Source of the DNA: an uncultured Actinomycetes bacterium
GTDB lineage: Bacteria; Actinomycetota; Actinomycetes; Nanopelagicales; Nanopelagicaceae
Length of the DNA stretch: 64,000 nucleotides
Assembly (NCBI GenBank): GCA_903838295.1
Contig: CAILXX010000002.1
Location: 62,001 to 126,000 of the forward strand
Reading direction: 5' to 3'
Made by a program: the position numbers and the translations under genes. Under the pieces are notes generated by a model. The model worked only from the letters and a program-made list of their open reading frames with translations, was not told the DNA's origin and made no database searches. Shown here one piece after another: positions 51,996-60,277 of this stretch (its first letter is position 1; every line of letters starts with the position of its first letter).

Positions 51996-52856
51996 GTGAG
52001 TGATCTACGCCTGATTGGCCGTTCCGAAGATGGAACCGAGCTCGAACTGCAAACCCAAGATGGGGTCTCCTTTACCCTTCGAATAAGCGACCATCTGCGT
52101 TCTCTTGTGAACCAACCACGACTTGTAGCGGTAGAAAATATTGATGAGCGATCGACTGTGACAGTAAAAGATGTTCAATCACGATTGCGCGGCGGAGAGA
52201 CTATTGATTCGATTGCTCGGAGCACCGATTGGTCACTGGATAAGATTGAAAAATTCTCTGGGCCCATACTTCAAGAGCGCGCATACATAATCGGGTTGGC
52301 CCTTGAAGCCCAGCTCCGAAAAGAGAAACATTCTCCGACTTTAGTCACCGCGGTTATCTCGCAACTTGCTCCACGTGGCGTTGATATGTCATTGGTTGAT
52401 TGGAACACATGGCGCGAGGCAGATGGCTCATGGAATATTTTGTTGAGCTATCCGATTAAGGAAGATTCAACCAGCGAAGCCAACTGGAGCTTTGATGTAA
52501 ACAACCGATCCTTGTCTGCGCTCGACGATGGCGCGGCTTGGATTTCTGGCGAGGACCAAGGTGCTCGCCAAACTTCACCATCACATGGCATTGTCGCAAA
52601 TACTCCAGCACCTCGTTTGGTCTCGGTCAAAGAGAGTGAAGTTGTAGAAACTATTCGCATCTCTTCACTTGATGCGATTATTGATAGTGGGCCAAGCATT
52701 GAAGAGCCGGTTCCAGAAGATGCAAAACGGGATGGTGTCACAAGGCGACTAAAGATCCCATCATGGGATGACATTATGTTTGGTGGACCTAAAGAGATAT
52801 TTGGTGGTCCCAAAGAGATATTTGGTGGACCTAAAGAGCCTTCAGAAGAGGAATAG
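51996..52856 (+). CDS. sepH: Septation protein SepH (DUF3071)
   Basis: 286-residue actinobacterial cell-division regulator known to stimulate FtsZ assembly. The N-terminal DUF3071 domain has the helix-turn-helix-like segment DVQSRLRGGETIDSIARSTDWSLDKIEKFSGPILQER, closely as in the family. The C-terminal part is acidic and probably disordered and ends in three copies of a seven-residue unit, IFGGPKE. The GTG start lacks a Shine-Dalgarno; CACTCT ends 6 nt before it. The 3' end overlaps the next gene by 26 bp on the other strand. Confidence 0.92.
   Translation: MSDLRLIGRSEDGTELELQTQDGVSFTLRISDHLRSLVNQPRLVAVENIDERSTVTVKDVQSRLRGGETIDSIARSTDWSLDKIEKFSGPILQERAYIIGLALEAQLRKEKHSPTLVTAVISQLAPRGVDMSLVDWNTWREADGSWNILLSYPIKEDSTSEANWSFDVNNRSLSALDDGAAWISGEDQGARQTSPSHGIVANTPAPRLVSVKESEVVETIRISSLDAIIDSGPSIEEPVPEDAKRDGVTRRLKIPSWDDIMFGGPKEIFGGPKEIFGGPKEPSEEE
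52778..52840 (+). repeat. Three in-frame 21-bp repeats at the sepH 3' end
   Basis: Three 21-bp units encode MFGGPKE, IFGGPKE and IFGGPKE. The copies differ at a few third positions (GGACCT against GGTCCC), so the array is not brand new. The final copy overlaps the 3' end of the convergent gene. Confidence 0.92.
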
Positions 52857-53964
52857 CCACTTCGTTTTCGGTCACCCCACCATGGTGCCCCACCATTGCA
52901 GATTCTTGGGCTATGCGGCTTGGATCAATCAGAATTACATCAGTCGAAGGAATCGCGATGACATCCCCCATACGTTCATAACTATCTTCACTTATCACCG
53001 GTCCAAATAAACCCTCGTGGATTGCCTCTTCTTTTGTGTAAATAAGCGCACGATTCTGCAAATATTCACGCCAAGTGATCGCGGTTTCGTTAATGCAACC
53101 TTGCTGGACGTAGATGTGACGCGCCCTGGGCTCCCCGCCAACAAGGGTGACGTTTTCCATCAACGGATTATCTTCTCCGAGAATTATTTTTTCACCAGCA
53201 TTGACCATCCCATGATCTGCGGTAATAAAAAATTGAGTGTTTCGGGGAAGTTCCGAGATCAAGAGTGTGATTAACCCTGCGATCGATTCAAGAGCAACTA
53301 ACCATTTTTCGCTACCTACGCCATCGTTGTGACCGGCGTGGTCGAGAGAATTTATGTATAGGTAAGCAAATGAATTGGGCTCTGCAAGCGCCACCTTTGC
53401 CTGCGCAACCATATCTGGAATTCGATTTGCTCCTAAATATTTAGCTCCACGTAAAGATGCCTGAGTAAATGCGCTCTCTTCGTAGCGCTTCTCTGCAATA
53501 TTCGCAACGGAAATTCCATGCGCAACGGCCCGCTCAAAGAGAGTTGGTATCTTCTGCCAAAAAAGCGGATCAACTCTGTCATCCCATTTGAGCGCATTAA
53601 GTAATCGACCAGGAGTCCCAGAATGCGGAACCCTTACGGTGTATCCCAACATTCCATGAACTCCGGGTAATTCACCGGTACCCAGTGATGTCAGATTAGT
53701 AACTGTTGTAGAAGGAAAATGCGAAGTGAGAGCGGCGACGGAGACGATCTCCTTAAAGATCGGAAATTCGGCACGGTACTGAGACAGGGCCTCTAAACCC
53801 ATTCCATCGACTAAAAGTAGGCAGGTTCTTTTTGATTCGGGTAGCGAGAGTGGATTGGTGCCCCCTGGCAATCCCAACGATGCAAAGATCGATTGCGACA
53901 GATCTGACAGTCCAAAGCCCACATCCCCATCCTGCCGTAATTTGCGTGGCAAGATACGCGTCAT
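52831..53964 (-). CDS. Alkaline phosphatase superfamily / nucleotide pyrophosphatase-like protein
   Basis: 377 residues from the ATG at 53964. The metal and nucleophile region is CLLLVDGMGLEAL followed by SHFPSTTVTNLTSLGTG, with later YINSLDHAGHNDG and ITADHGMVN metal motifs, as in the type I phosphodiesterase/nucleotide pyrophosphatase family. There is no clear signal peptide. A GTG at 53922 is an alternative start and would leave 40 bp for promoters. The gene sits between sepH and parC as in other actinobacteria; its substrate is unknown. Confidence 0.85.
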   Translation of the reverse strand: MTRILPRKLRQDGDVGFGLSDLSQSIFASLGLPGGTNPLSLPESKRTCLLLVDGMGLEALSQYRAEFPIFKEIVSVAALTSHFPSTTVTNLTSLGTGELPGVHGMLGYTVRVPHSGTPGRLLNALKWDDRVDPLFWQKIPTLFERAVAHGISVANIAEKRYEESAFTQASLRGAKYLGANRIPDMVAQAKVALAEPNSFAYLYINSLDHAGHNDGVGSEKWLVALESIAGLITLLISELPRNTQFFITADHGMVNAGEKIILGEDNPLMENVTLVGGEPRARHIYVQQGCINETAITWREYLQNRALIYTKEEAIHEGLFGPVISEDSYERMGDVIAIPSTDVILIDPSRIAQESAMVGHHGGVTENEVAIPLLKAL

Positions 53965-55465
53965 GGCACGTACCCCTAAAGCCGTTCTCCCGAAAGCTGG
54001 CGAGAACCCAGGCAAGATCGTTGATATTGATGTCTCGCAGGAGATGTCGGAGTCATTCCTCGAATATGCCTACTCCGTTATTTATTCTCGAGCACTCCCA
54101 GATGCTCGAGATGGATTAAAGCCAGTTCAGCGCCGTATCTTGCACATGATGTTCGAAATGGGTCTTCGCCCAGATAAGGGTCACGTTAAATGCGCCCGAG
54201 TCGTCGGTGAGGTGATGGGTAAATTGCACCCCCACGGAGATGGTGCAATTTATGATGCCGCCGTCCGTCTGGCCCAACCATTCACGACCCGACTCCCCCT
54301 CATTGATGGTCACGGAAATTTTGGATCCTTAGATGCTGGCCCCGCTGCCATGCGTTACACAGAGGCCCGTTTGGCCGCAGCTGCCATGGCTATGGTTGAC
54401 GAAGCGGATGAAAATACCGTTGATTTCGGCGGCAATTATGATGGACAACTATTGGAACCATTGGTTCTCCCAGCGGCATTCCCGAATCTGCTCGTAAATG
54501 GAGCGACCGGTATCGCTGTTGGCATGGCGACAAATATGCCGCCACATAATCTTGGCGAAGTAGTGGCGGCCACAAAGTATTTGATTGACAACCCAAAGGC
54601 GACACTGAAGCAATTAATGAAATTAGTTCCTGCGCCAGATTTCCCCACTGGTGGAGAGATCGTTGGACTTGAAGGAGTCGCAGATGCGTACTCAAATGGT
54701 CGAGGCTCTTTTAAAGTTCGTGCGACGGCAGTCATAGAAAAAGTTACCAGCCGTAAACAAGGAATTATCATCACAGAATTCCCATTCAACATTGGTCCAG
54801 AAAAAGTTGTTGAAAAGATTGCCGACCTTGTCAAAAGTAAGAAAATCCTTGGTATCTCAGACATTGTGGATCTTTCCGACGGGCAACAGGGAACTAAAGT
54901 GGTTATCGAGATCAAGAATGGATACGAGCCAGAAGAAATTCTCGAGAAGTTGTACAAGTTGACACCTATGGAAGATCAATTTTCCGTTAACGCGGTAGCG
55001 CTCGTAAATGGCAAGCCGCTTACTTTAGGACTTAAAGAATTACTCCAGGTCTTCATCGAACATCGAATCGAGGTGGTCCGACGCCGCTCCGAATTTCGTA
55101 AGGCCAAGGCCGAAGGTCGCCTAACCCTTGTCGATGGACTGCTAAAAGCGATCGTCGATATAGATAAAGTTATAAAGATCATTCGAGCTTCTGATGACGC
55201 CGCTGTCGCAAAAGCAGCGTTAATTAAGGGTTTTAAGCTGTCAGACGAGCAAGCCAACTATATCTTGGATATGCCTCTGCGTCGTCTCACGAAGATGAGC
55301 AAGTTAGAACTTGAAACAGAGCAGAAGGAATTGAGCACAATAATCGCTCACTTAAAAAAGCTTCTATCTAGTGAAGAGAATATTAAGGCCCAAGTTTCAG
55401 AAGAATTAACGCAAGTGTCTAAAAACTTTGCAACTCCCCGTCGCACCAGGATTGGTGCTGCTTAA
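53963..55465 (+). CDS. parC: DNA topoisomerase IV subunit A, lacking C-terminal domain
   Basis: 500-residue type IIA topoisomerase subunit that cleaves and religates DNA. The winged-helix domain holds RALPDARDGLKPVQRRIL, the quinolone-region HPHGDGAIYD and the catalytic Tyr in AAMRYTEARL. Tower and coiled-coil parts are complete to about residue 490, then the protein stops at TPRRTRIGAA. The C-terminal beta-pinwheel (about 250-300 residues in most ParC/GyrA proteins) is absent, with no remnant downstream. The start ATG overlaps the divergent gene's start in CATG. Confidence 0.92.
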   Translation: MARTPKAVLPKAGENPGKIVDIDVSQEMSESFLEYAYSVIYSRALPDARDGLKPVQRRILHMMFEMGLRPDKGHVKCARVVGEVMGKLHPHGDGAIYDAAVRLAQPFTTRLPLIDGHGNFGSLDAGPAAMRYTEARLAAAAMAMVDEADENTVDFGGNYDGQLLEPLVLPAAFPNLLVNGATGIAVGMATNMPPHNLGEVVAATKYLIDNPKATLKQLMKLVPAPDFPTGGEIVGLEGVADAYSNGRGSFKVRATAVIEKVTSRKQGIIITEFPFNIGPEKVVEKIADLVKSKKILGISDIVDLSDGQQGTKVVIEIKNGYEPEEILEKLYKLTPMEDQFSVNAVALVNGKPLTLGLKELLQVFIEHRIEVVRRRSEFRKAKAEGRLTLVDGLLKAIVDIDKVIKIIRASDDAAVAKAALIKGFKLSDEQANYILDMPLRRLTKMSKLELETEQKELSTIIAHLKKLLSSEENIKAQVSEELTQVSKNFATPRRTRIGAA

Positions 55466-57534
55466 GCGTCGATCCGATCTCGATCAATCTCTGCATTCGA
55501 AATAAATTCTTTGCGGGGAGCAACTTCGTTTCCCATAAGTAATTCAAAGATCTCTTCTGCCGCCTTCGCATCCTTCATGGTTACGCGACGTAAAGTGCGC
55601 TTCTCCGGGTCCATGGTGGTTTCGCGCAATTGATCCGCATCCATTTCGCCGAGGCCTTTGTAGCGCTGAACCGGTTCTTTCCAACGCTTGCCAGCAGCAG
55701 TTAAATCAGCAAGAATTTTCTTCATCTCATCATCACTGTATGTGTAGTGCAATTCTCCGCGCTTGCCACCGACGACATCAATACGATGAAGAGGCGGAAT
55801 TGCCGCAAAGACTCGGCCATCTTCAATCAGCGGGCGCATATAACGATAAACCAAGGTTAAGAGAAGGCAGCGAATATGCGCTCCATCAACGTCCGCATCG
55901 GACATCAGGATTACTCGGCCATAACGAGCATCATTCAAAGTAAAGGATGCGCCAGAGCCGGCACCAATAACCTGAATAATTGAAGCACACTCATTGTTCT
56001 CTAACATCTGTGAGAGCGAAGCCTTTTGAACATTCAAGATTTTTCCGCGGATCGGAAGGATCGCCTGGAACTCAGAGTTACGCGCAGCTTTAGTGGTGCC
56101 AAGCGCCGAGTCTCCCTCTACGATGAAGAGTTCGGTGCGAGCTGTGTCATCGGAGCGGCAGTCCGATAATTTGGTGGGCAGAGAGCTGCTCTCTAATGCA
56201 TTCTTGCGGCGCTGAAGATCCTTGTGCGCCCGAGCCGAAATGCGCGTGCGCGATGCGGCAGCCACTTTCTCCAGAATCGAACGACCGGTGGCTTTATCTA
56301 TCCGCTTACTAGAATTGAAAAAATTCTTGAGTTCCTCTCCAACAACTGCGGCAACGATCTTGGTCGCGGCAGCAGTTCCCAAAACTTCCTTTGTCTGACC
56401 CTCAAATTGCGGTTCGGACATACGAACCGTGACTACCGCTGTGAGGCCCTCAAGTACATCATCCTTGATGACATCAACTTCGTTGTTCTTAAGCGTCTTA
56501 GAGGCCCGTAGAGCATCGTTGAAGGCCTTAGTGATTGCCCGTTCAAAGCCTGCAGTGTGTGTTCCGCCCTTGGGGGTCGAAATAATATTAACGAAAGAGG
56601 CCATATTGCTATCGAAACCGTTGCCCCACTGCATCGCGATATCCACGCCCATGGTCCGACTAACTTCTGTCGGCATCATGTGTCCCTTGTCATCCAAGAC
56701 AGGAACTGTTTCTAAATAATCACCGTTGCCTGAAATTCGAATTACTTCACCAACGGGCTCATCGGGGCGCAAGAACGAACAGAACTCTGAAATTCCACCT
56801 TTGTGCAGGAAGGTCTCAGAAGTTTTGGAACGTGCTCGGTTGTCGTTAACAATTAATTCGAGTCCGGGTACCAAAAATGAAGTTTGACGAGCCCTTGCAT
56901 AAATATCTTCAATGGCAAGTTCGGCTTCCTTGAGGAAAATCTGCTTATCGGCCCACCACTTAACACGAGTTCCAGTGACCTTGGCTGCGACTTTACCGAT
57001 GATCCGTAAGCCAGATTTTTCTTCGAAGGGAGCTTTCGGGCCATCACCATCAAATATTCCTGCATTTCCGCGCTGGAATGACATCCAATAAATTTTTCCA
57101 TCGCGGTCAACTTCTACATCCAATCGAGATGAGAGTGCATTTACTACAGATGCACCTACGCCATGAAGCCCACCCGAAGCTGCATACGAACCGCCACCAA
57201 ATTTTCCACCGGCGTGCAATTTAGTCATGACTACTTCTACGCCCGTAAGACCAGTCTTTGGCTCTTTATCAACCGGAATTCCGCGACCATTGTCATGTAC
57301 TTCTACTGAACCATCGGCTTCCAAATTAATTTCGATTTTGTTGCAATGCCCTGCAAGTGCTTCATCTACAGAGTTGTCGATGATTTCCCAGAGACAATGC
57401 ATGAGACCACGTGAGTCAGTTGTGCCGATATACATTCCTGGGCGCTTACGAACGGCATCAAGACCTTCGAGAACGGCAAGGTCTTTGGCTGTGTAGCCAT
57501 TAGCTGTCGTCGCGGTTTTATCATCGGTTGCCAT
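55462..57534 (-). CDS. parE: DNA topoisomerase IV subunit B (ParE)
   Basis: 690-residue ATPase subunit partnering ParC. The GHKL ATPase has EIIDNSVDEALAGH, DNGRGIPVD and GGLHGVGASVVNALS; the TOPRIM domain has EGDSALG, PIRGKILNV and MSDADVDGAHIR. It is convergent with parC and their stop codons share the palindrome TTAA. I chose the ATG at 57534; the frame is open further upstream but without family similarity. The adjacent CTD-less parC indicates this is the topo IV set, with gyrase encoded elsewhere. Confidence 0.93.
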   Translation of the reverse strand: MATDDKTATTANGYTAKDLAVLEGLDAVRKRPGMYIGTTDSRGLMHCLWEIIDNSVDEALAGHCNKIEINLEADGSVEVHDNGRGIPVDKEPKTGLTGVEVVMTKLHAGGKFGGGSYAASGGLHGVGASVVNALSSRLDVEVDRDGKIYWMSFQRGNAGIFDGDGPKAPFEEKSGLRIIGKVAAKVTGTRVKWWADKQIFLKEAELAIEDIYARARQTSFLVPGLELIVNDNRARSKTSETFLHKGGISEFCSFLRPDEPVGEVIRISGNGDYLETVPVLDDKGHMMPTEVSRTMGVDIAMQWGNGFDSNMASFVNIISTPKGGTHTAGFERAITKAFNDALRASKTLKNNEVDVIKDDVLEGLTAVVTVRMSEPQFEGQTKEVLGTAAATKIVAAVVGEELKNFFNSSKRIDKATGRSILEKVAAASRTRISARAHKDLQRRKNALESSSLPTKLSDCRSDDTARTELFIVEGDSALGTTKAARNSEFQAILPIRGKILNVQKASLSQMLENNECASIIQVIGAGSGASFTLNDARYGRVILMSDADVDGAHIRCLLLTLVYRYMRPLIEDGRVFAAIPPLHRIDVVGGKRGELHYTYSDDEMKKILADLTAAGKRWKEPVQRYKGLGEMDADQLRETTMDPEKRTLRRVTMKDAKAAEEIFELLMGNEVAPRKEFISNAEIDRDRIDA

Positions 57535-57717
57535 GAGGCGCAAGGTTATCGGTGAGATCGACACGAATTGCCCTTTTGGGACCCTAGTCAGCGAGAAATT
57601 TCTGTGAAATTCAAGAAAAATCACTTTCAAGGCGCGGGGAATAAAAGAGACATGGTTTACTGTTCCACTAGGAAGAAGAAATAAGGCCAAACCACAGAAC
57701 TAAAAAAGGAGCAGACG

Positions 57718-57939
57718 ATGACCGAACAAATGATCCTCGAACCTACCCCTCTCAATGCGATCGATCGCTGTGATCGTTGCGGTGCTCAGGCCTATGTCCG
57801 CGCCACTTTACTTAATGGTGGGGAATTACTTTTCTGCGGCCACCATGCAAAGGAATATTCTGAAGGTTTGAAATCTGTCGTTGCGACGATTCAGGATGAG
57901 ACCTCGAAGCTGGTAGAAACTCCTACATCTTCGCTCTGA
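57718..57939 (+). CDS. DUF7455 family small zinc-ribbon-like protein
   Basis: 73-residue protein with IDRCDRCGAQAYVRA and LLFCGHHAKEY, that is, a CxxC plus CxHH set suitable for one zinc ion. It is preceded by a strong Shine-Dalgarno (AAAAAGGAG). Small proteins of this type occur near the primary sigma factor gene in actinobacteria; function is unknown. The gene lies alone between parE and tetR. Confidence 0.85.
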   Translation: MTEQMILEPTPLNAIDRCDRCGAQAYVRATLLNGGELLFCGHHAKEYSEGLKSVVATIQDETSKLVETPTSSL

Positions 57940-57964
57940 GCGCCTAAAAATAACTGAAGAGACG

Positions 57965-58588
57965 CTAAGCAACCGGGAATATTACGGTCTCTAAAACGAG
58001 GTTCACTGCTTCACTCCAATTCTCATTATTCATGTGATTTGGAGTGATGTCGTCGATGATTTTTCCGACGGTGCAGGACTGAATCATTACGGCTACGGTA
58101 CGTGGTTCTAACTCTGAATTTCCCCAACCTTTCGCAACGATTTCGCGGTACAAATTTGCAATAGAAGTGGTAAGCCTCTCTTGCTCTAGCCCAAGTGCGT
58201 CCGCCATCCGTGGGTTGTGAATAGCGCGTGAAATCACAGTAATTCTATGCATTCGAAGGGCCCGCATTTCATCGGTTTCTTTTAGCGTGGCTATTTCGCG
58301 GAACTTGGTAATCATCTCTTCACGAGTTCCACTTGTGGTCGCAATTGTCTGCAATGTTTCAATAGTTCTATCGACAAAAGTGCCGAACCTACGAATCTTT
58401 GCGACTTCTATTAACTCTGGAAAATCAGCAAAATGATGGTAGAGCGACCCCCGAGAAATTCCCGCGAAGGCGAGTACTTCTTCACTGGTGATCTGATCAG
58501 CTTCCTTGCTCTGCAAAAGAGTCATCACTGTTTCGATAAGAAATTCTTTAGTCGGGTGGACCATCTGCGTAGACATACTGACCATCAT
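57965..58588 (-). CDS. TetR-family transcriptional regulator
   Basis: About 207 residues. The N-terminal helix-turn-helix reads TSEEVLAFAGISRGSLYHHFADFPELIE, typical of TetR, followed by an all-helical ligand-binding domain with no recognisable ligand. Several starts are possible (ATGs at 58588, 58585 and further in). It lies directly downstream of rpoD on the same strand and may be autoregulated through a palindrome in the 43-bp gap. No obvious target gene is adjacent. Confidence 0.88.
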   Translation of the reverse strand: MMVSMSTQMVHPTKEFLIETVMTLLQSKEADQITSEEVLAFAGISRGSLYHHFADFPELIEVAKIRRFGTFVDRTIETLQTIATTSGTREEMITKFREIATLKETDEMRALRMHRITVISRAIHNPRMADALGLEQERLTTSIANLYREIVAKGWGNSELEPRTVAVMIQSCTVGKIIDDITPNHMNNENWSEAVNLVLETVIFPVA

Positions 58589-58598
58589 GCCCTAGAAA

Positions 58599-58608
58599 TG
58601 ACCAGTCA
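58599..58608. promoter_or_regulatory. Short palindrome upstream of tetR
   Basis: TGACCAGTCA, a 10-bp perfect inverted repeat (TGAC-N2-GTCA) between rpoD and tetR. A related half-site, CTGACCATC, overlaps the tetR start. It is a possible TetR operator but the evidence is only proximity and symmetry. Confidence 0.3.
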
Positions 58609-58631
58609 GCGAATTTTAAGTGGAGATTCTC

Positions 58632-60116
58632 TTAATCGAGATAGTCACGCAAAACTTGCGAACGACTTGGATGACGTAACTTGGACATGGTTTTTGATTC
58701 AATCTGGCGAATGCGCTCACGGGTTACACCGTAAACCTTGCCAATTTCGTCCAAAGTTTTTGGCTGGCCATCTGTAAGTCCAAATCGCATAGCCACTACC
58801 CCGGCTTCGCGCTCAGACAAAGTATCGAGCACCGAATGCAATTGCTCTTGGAGCAAGGTGAAAGAGACGGCATCAGCAGGGACGATCGCCTCAGAATCTT
58901 CGATCAAATCTCCGAATTCAGAATCGCCTTCTTCGCCGAGTGGCGTGTGCAAGGAGATCGGCTCTCGACCATATTTCTGAACTTCGACAACCTTTTCAGG
59001 TGTCATATCCAGCTCTTTGGCCAATTCTTCTGGGGTAGGTTCGCGACCAAGATCCTGAAGCATCTGCCTCTGAACACGAGCAAGTTTGTTAATGACTTCG
59101 ACCATGTGAACCGGAATACGGATCGTACGAGCCTGGTCAGCCATCGCGCGAGTGATAGCCTGGCGAATCCACCAGGTCGCATACGTCGAAAACTTGTATC
59201 CCTTTGTGTAGTCAAACTTTTCTACAGCACGGATCAGGCCAAGGTTTCCTTCTTGAATGAGATCCAAGAAGAGCATTCCACGTCCGGTATAACGTTTTGC
59301 CAAAGACACTACTAAGCGAAGGTTCGCCTCCAGCAAGTGATTCTTAGCTCTACGCCCCTGAAGCACTAGCTGTTCATATTCGCGCTTTAATTTCTTATCA
59401 ATTTTCTTATCGTGAGCGAGCTTCTCTTCTGCGAAAAGGCCTGCCTCGACTTGTAGTGATAGCTCAACTTCCATTTCGGCATTAAGAAGCGGAACACGGC
59501 CAATCAACTTGAGGTAATCCTTGACCGGATCGGCAGTTGCACCGGCAGTAAGGACTGTCTGCGCTGGTGCATCGTCTTCTTCTGAATCTTTGATCGTGAA
59601 CGCGTTCTCTTCGTTCTGGGATTCTTCCGCTACGTTAACAACGCGGATTTCTGCCTTCTCATCTTCTTCGGCAACAATCTCTTTAACTTCTTCTACAAGT
59701 GTTTCTAAATCTTCTAATTCAATTTCTTCAAGTTCGACTTCTTCGCCATCAATCTTTGTGATAACGGTCTTACCTGGCTTGGCAGGATTCTTCTCGACTA
59801 CCTCTGCAACCCGTCGTGCTTCCAACTCTGCCTTAGTAGGAAATAGTTTTCTGCCCGCCGCCTTCTTCTCTGCCGCAGCTTTCGCATCCGCATCCTTTTT
59901 CAAACGAAGTGCTTCAAGTTCGGCCTTCGTTGGAAAACGATGTGGGCCTGTCGAAGCTTTATTCGCGGCTGCTTTTTTAGCAGGAGCTTTTTTAGCAGCA
60001 ACTTTCTTCGCAGTTGTTTTGGTCGCAGTAACTTTTTTTACAGCGCTCTTCTTAGGTGCAGCGCTACTTGCCTTTACTGCCTTGTCGCCTTTTTTGGGCG
60101 CACGAATTACAGCCAC
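58632..60116 (-). CDS. rpoD: Primary RNA polymerase sigma factor (SigA/HrdB type)
   Basis: 494-residue housekeeping sigma-70. Regions 1.2 to 4.2 are complete: [16 protein letters not shown], region 2 with [24 protein letters not shown], region 3 and region 4.2 with [14 protein letters not shown]. The N-terminal ~200 residues are unusual in composition: a Lys/Ala repeat stretch at about 8-52 resembling histone H1 tails, then a very acidic stretch. The GTG start at 60116 has an AAAGGATG Shine-Dalgarno. Confidence 0.96.
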   Translation of the reverse strand: MAVIRAPKKGDKAVKASSAAPKKSAVKKVTATKTTAKKVAAKKAPAKKAAANKASTGPHRFPTKAELEALRLKKDADAKAAAEKKAAGRKLFPTKAELEARRVAEVVEKNPAKPGKTVITKIDGEEVELEEIELEDLETLVEEVKEIVAEEDEKAEIRVVNVAEESQNEENAFTIKDSEEDDAPAQTVLTAGATADPVKDYLKLIGRVPLLNAEMEVELSLQVEAGLFAEEKLAHDKKIDKKLKREYEQLVLQGRRAKNHLLEANLRLVVSLAKRYTGRGMLFLDLIQEGNLGLIRAVEKFDYTKGYKFSTYATWWIRQAITRAMADQARTIRIPVHMVEVINKLARVQRQMLQDLGREPTPEELAKELDMTPEKVVEVQKYGREPISLHTPLGEEGDSEFGDLIEDSEAIVPADAVSFTLLQEQLHSVLDTLSEREAGVVAMRFGLTDGQPKTLDEIGKVYGVTRERIRQIESKTMSKLRHPSRSQVLRDYLD

Positions 60117-60173
60117 GGAACATCCTTTGGTTTGCCTGGCCCAACTTTGCCGACCAGTCGAATCGTTACCCAT

Positions 60174-60179
60174 ATTATA
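60174..60179 (-). promoter_or_regulatory. -10 element of rpoD
   Basis: A perfect TATAAT on the minus strand about 58 nt upstream of the GTG. The -35 is poor (GTGCAA at 18 bp is the best). It predicts a leader of about 50 nt with a Shine-Dalgarno. Confidence 0.5.
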
Positions 60180-60277
60180 ATTTGTCCACAGCCTACTTTG
60201 CACATCCGAACTCGATTTTGACCATGGCGCGTCAAAGATTCTGATCTTTATCGGATCTTTATAGGGGTTTTACCGTG

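Noticed and set aside
53855-53962. N-terminal extension of ParC
   Set aside because: The extra 36 residues are antisense to the neighbouring gene and unlike any ParC N-terminus; MARTPK fits the family start.
59521-60180. 219-codon Ser-rich plus-strand frame
   Set aside because: Antisense image of the Lys/Glu-rich N-terminus of the sigma factor (AAG/GAA read as CTT/TTC); no start signal of its own.
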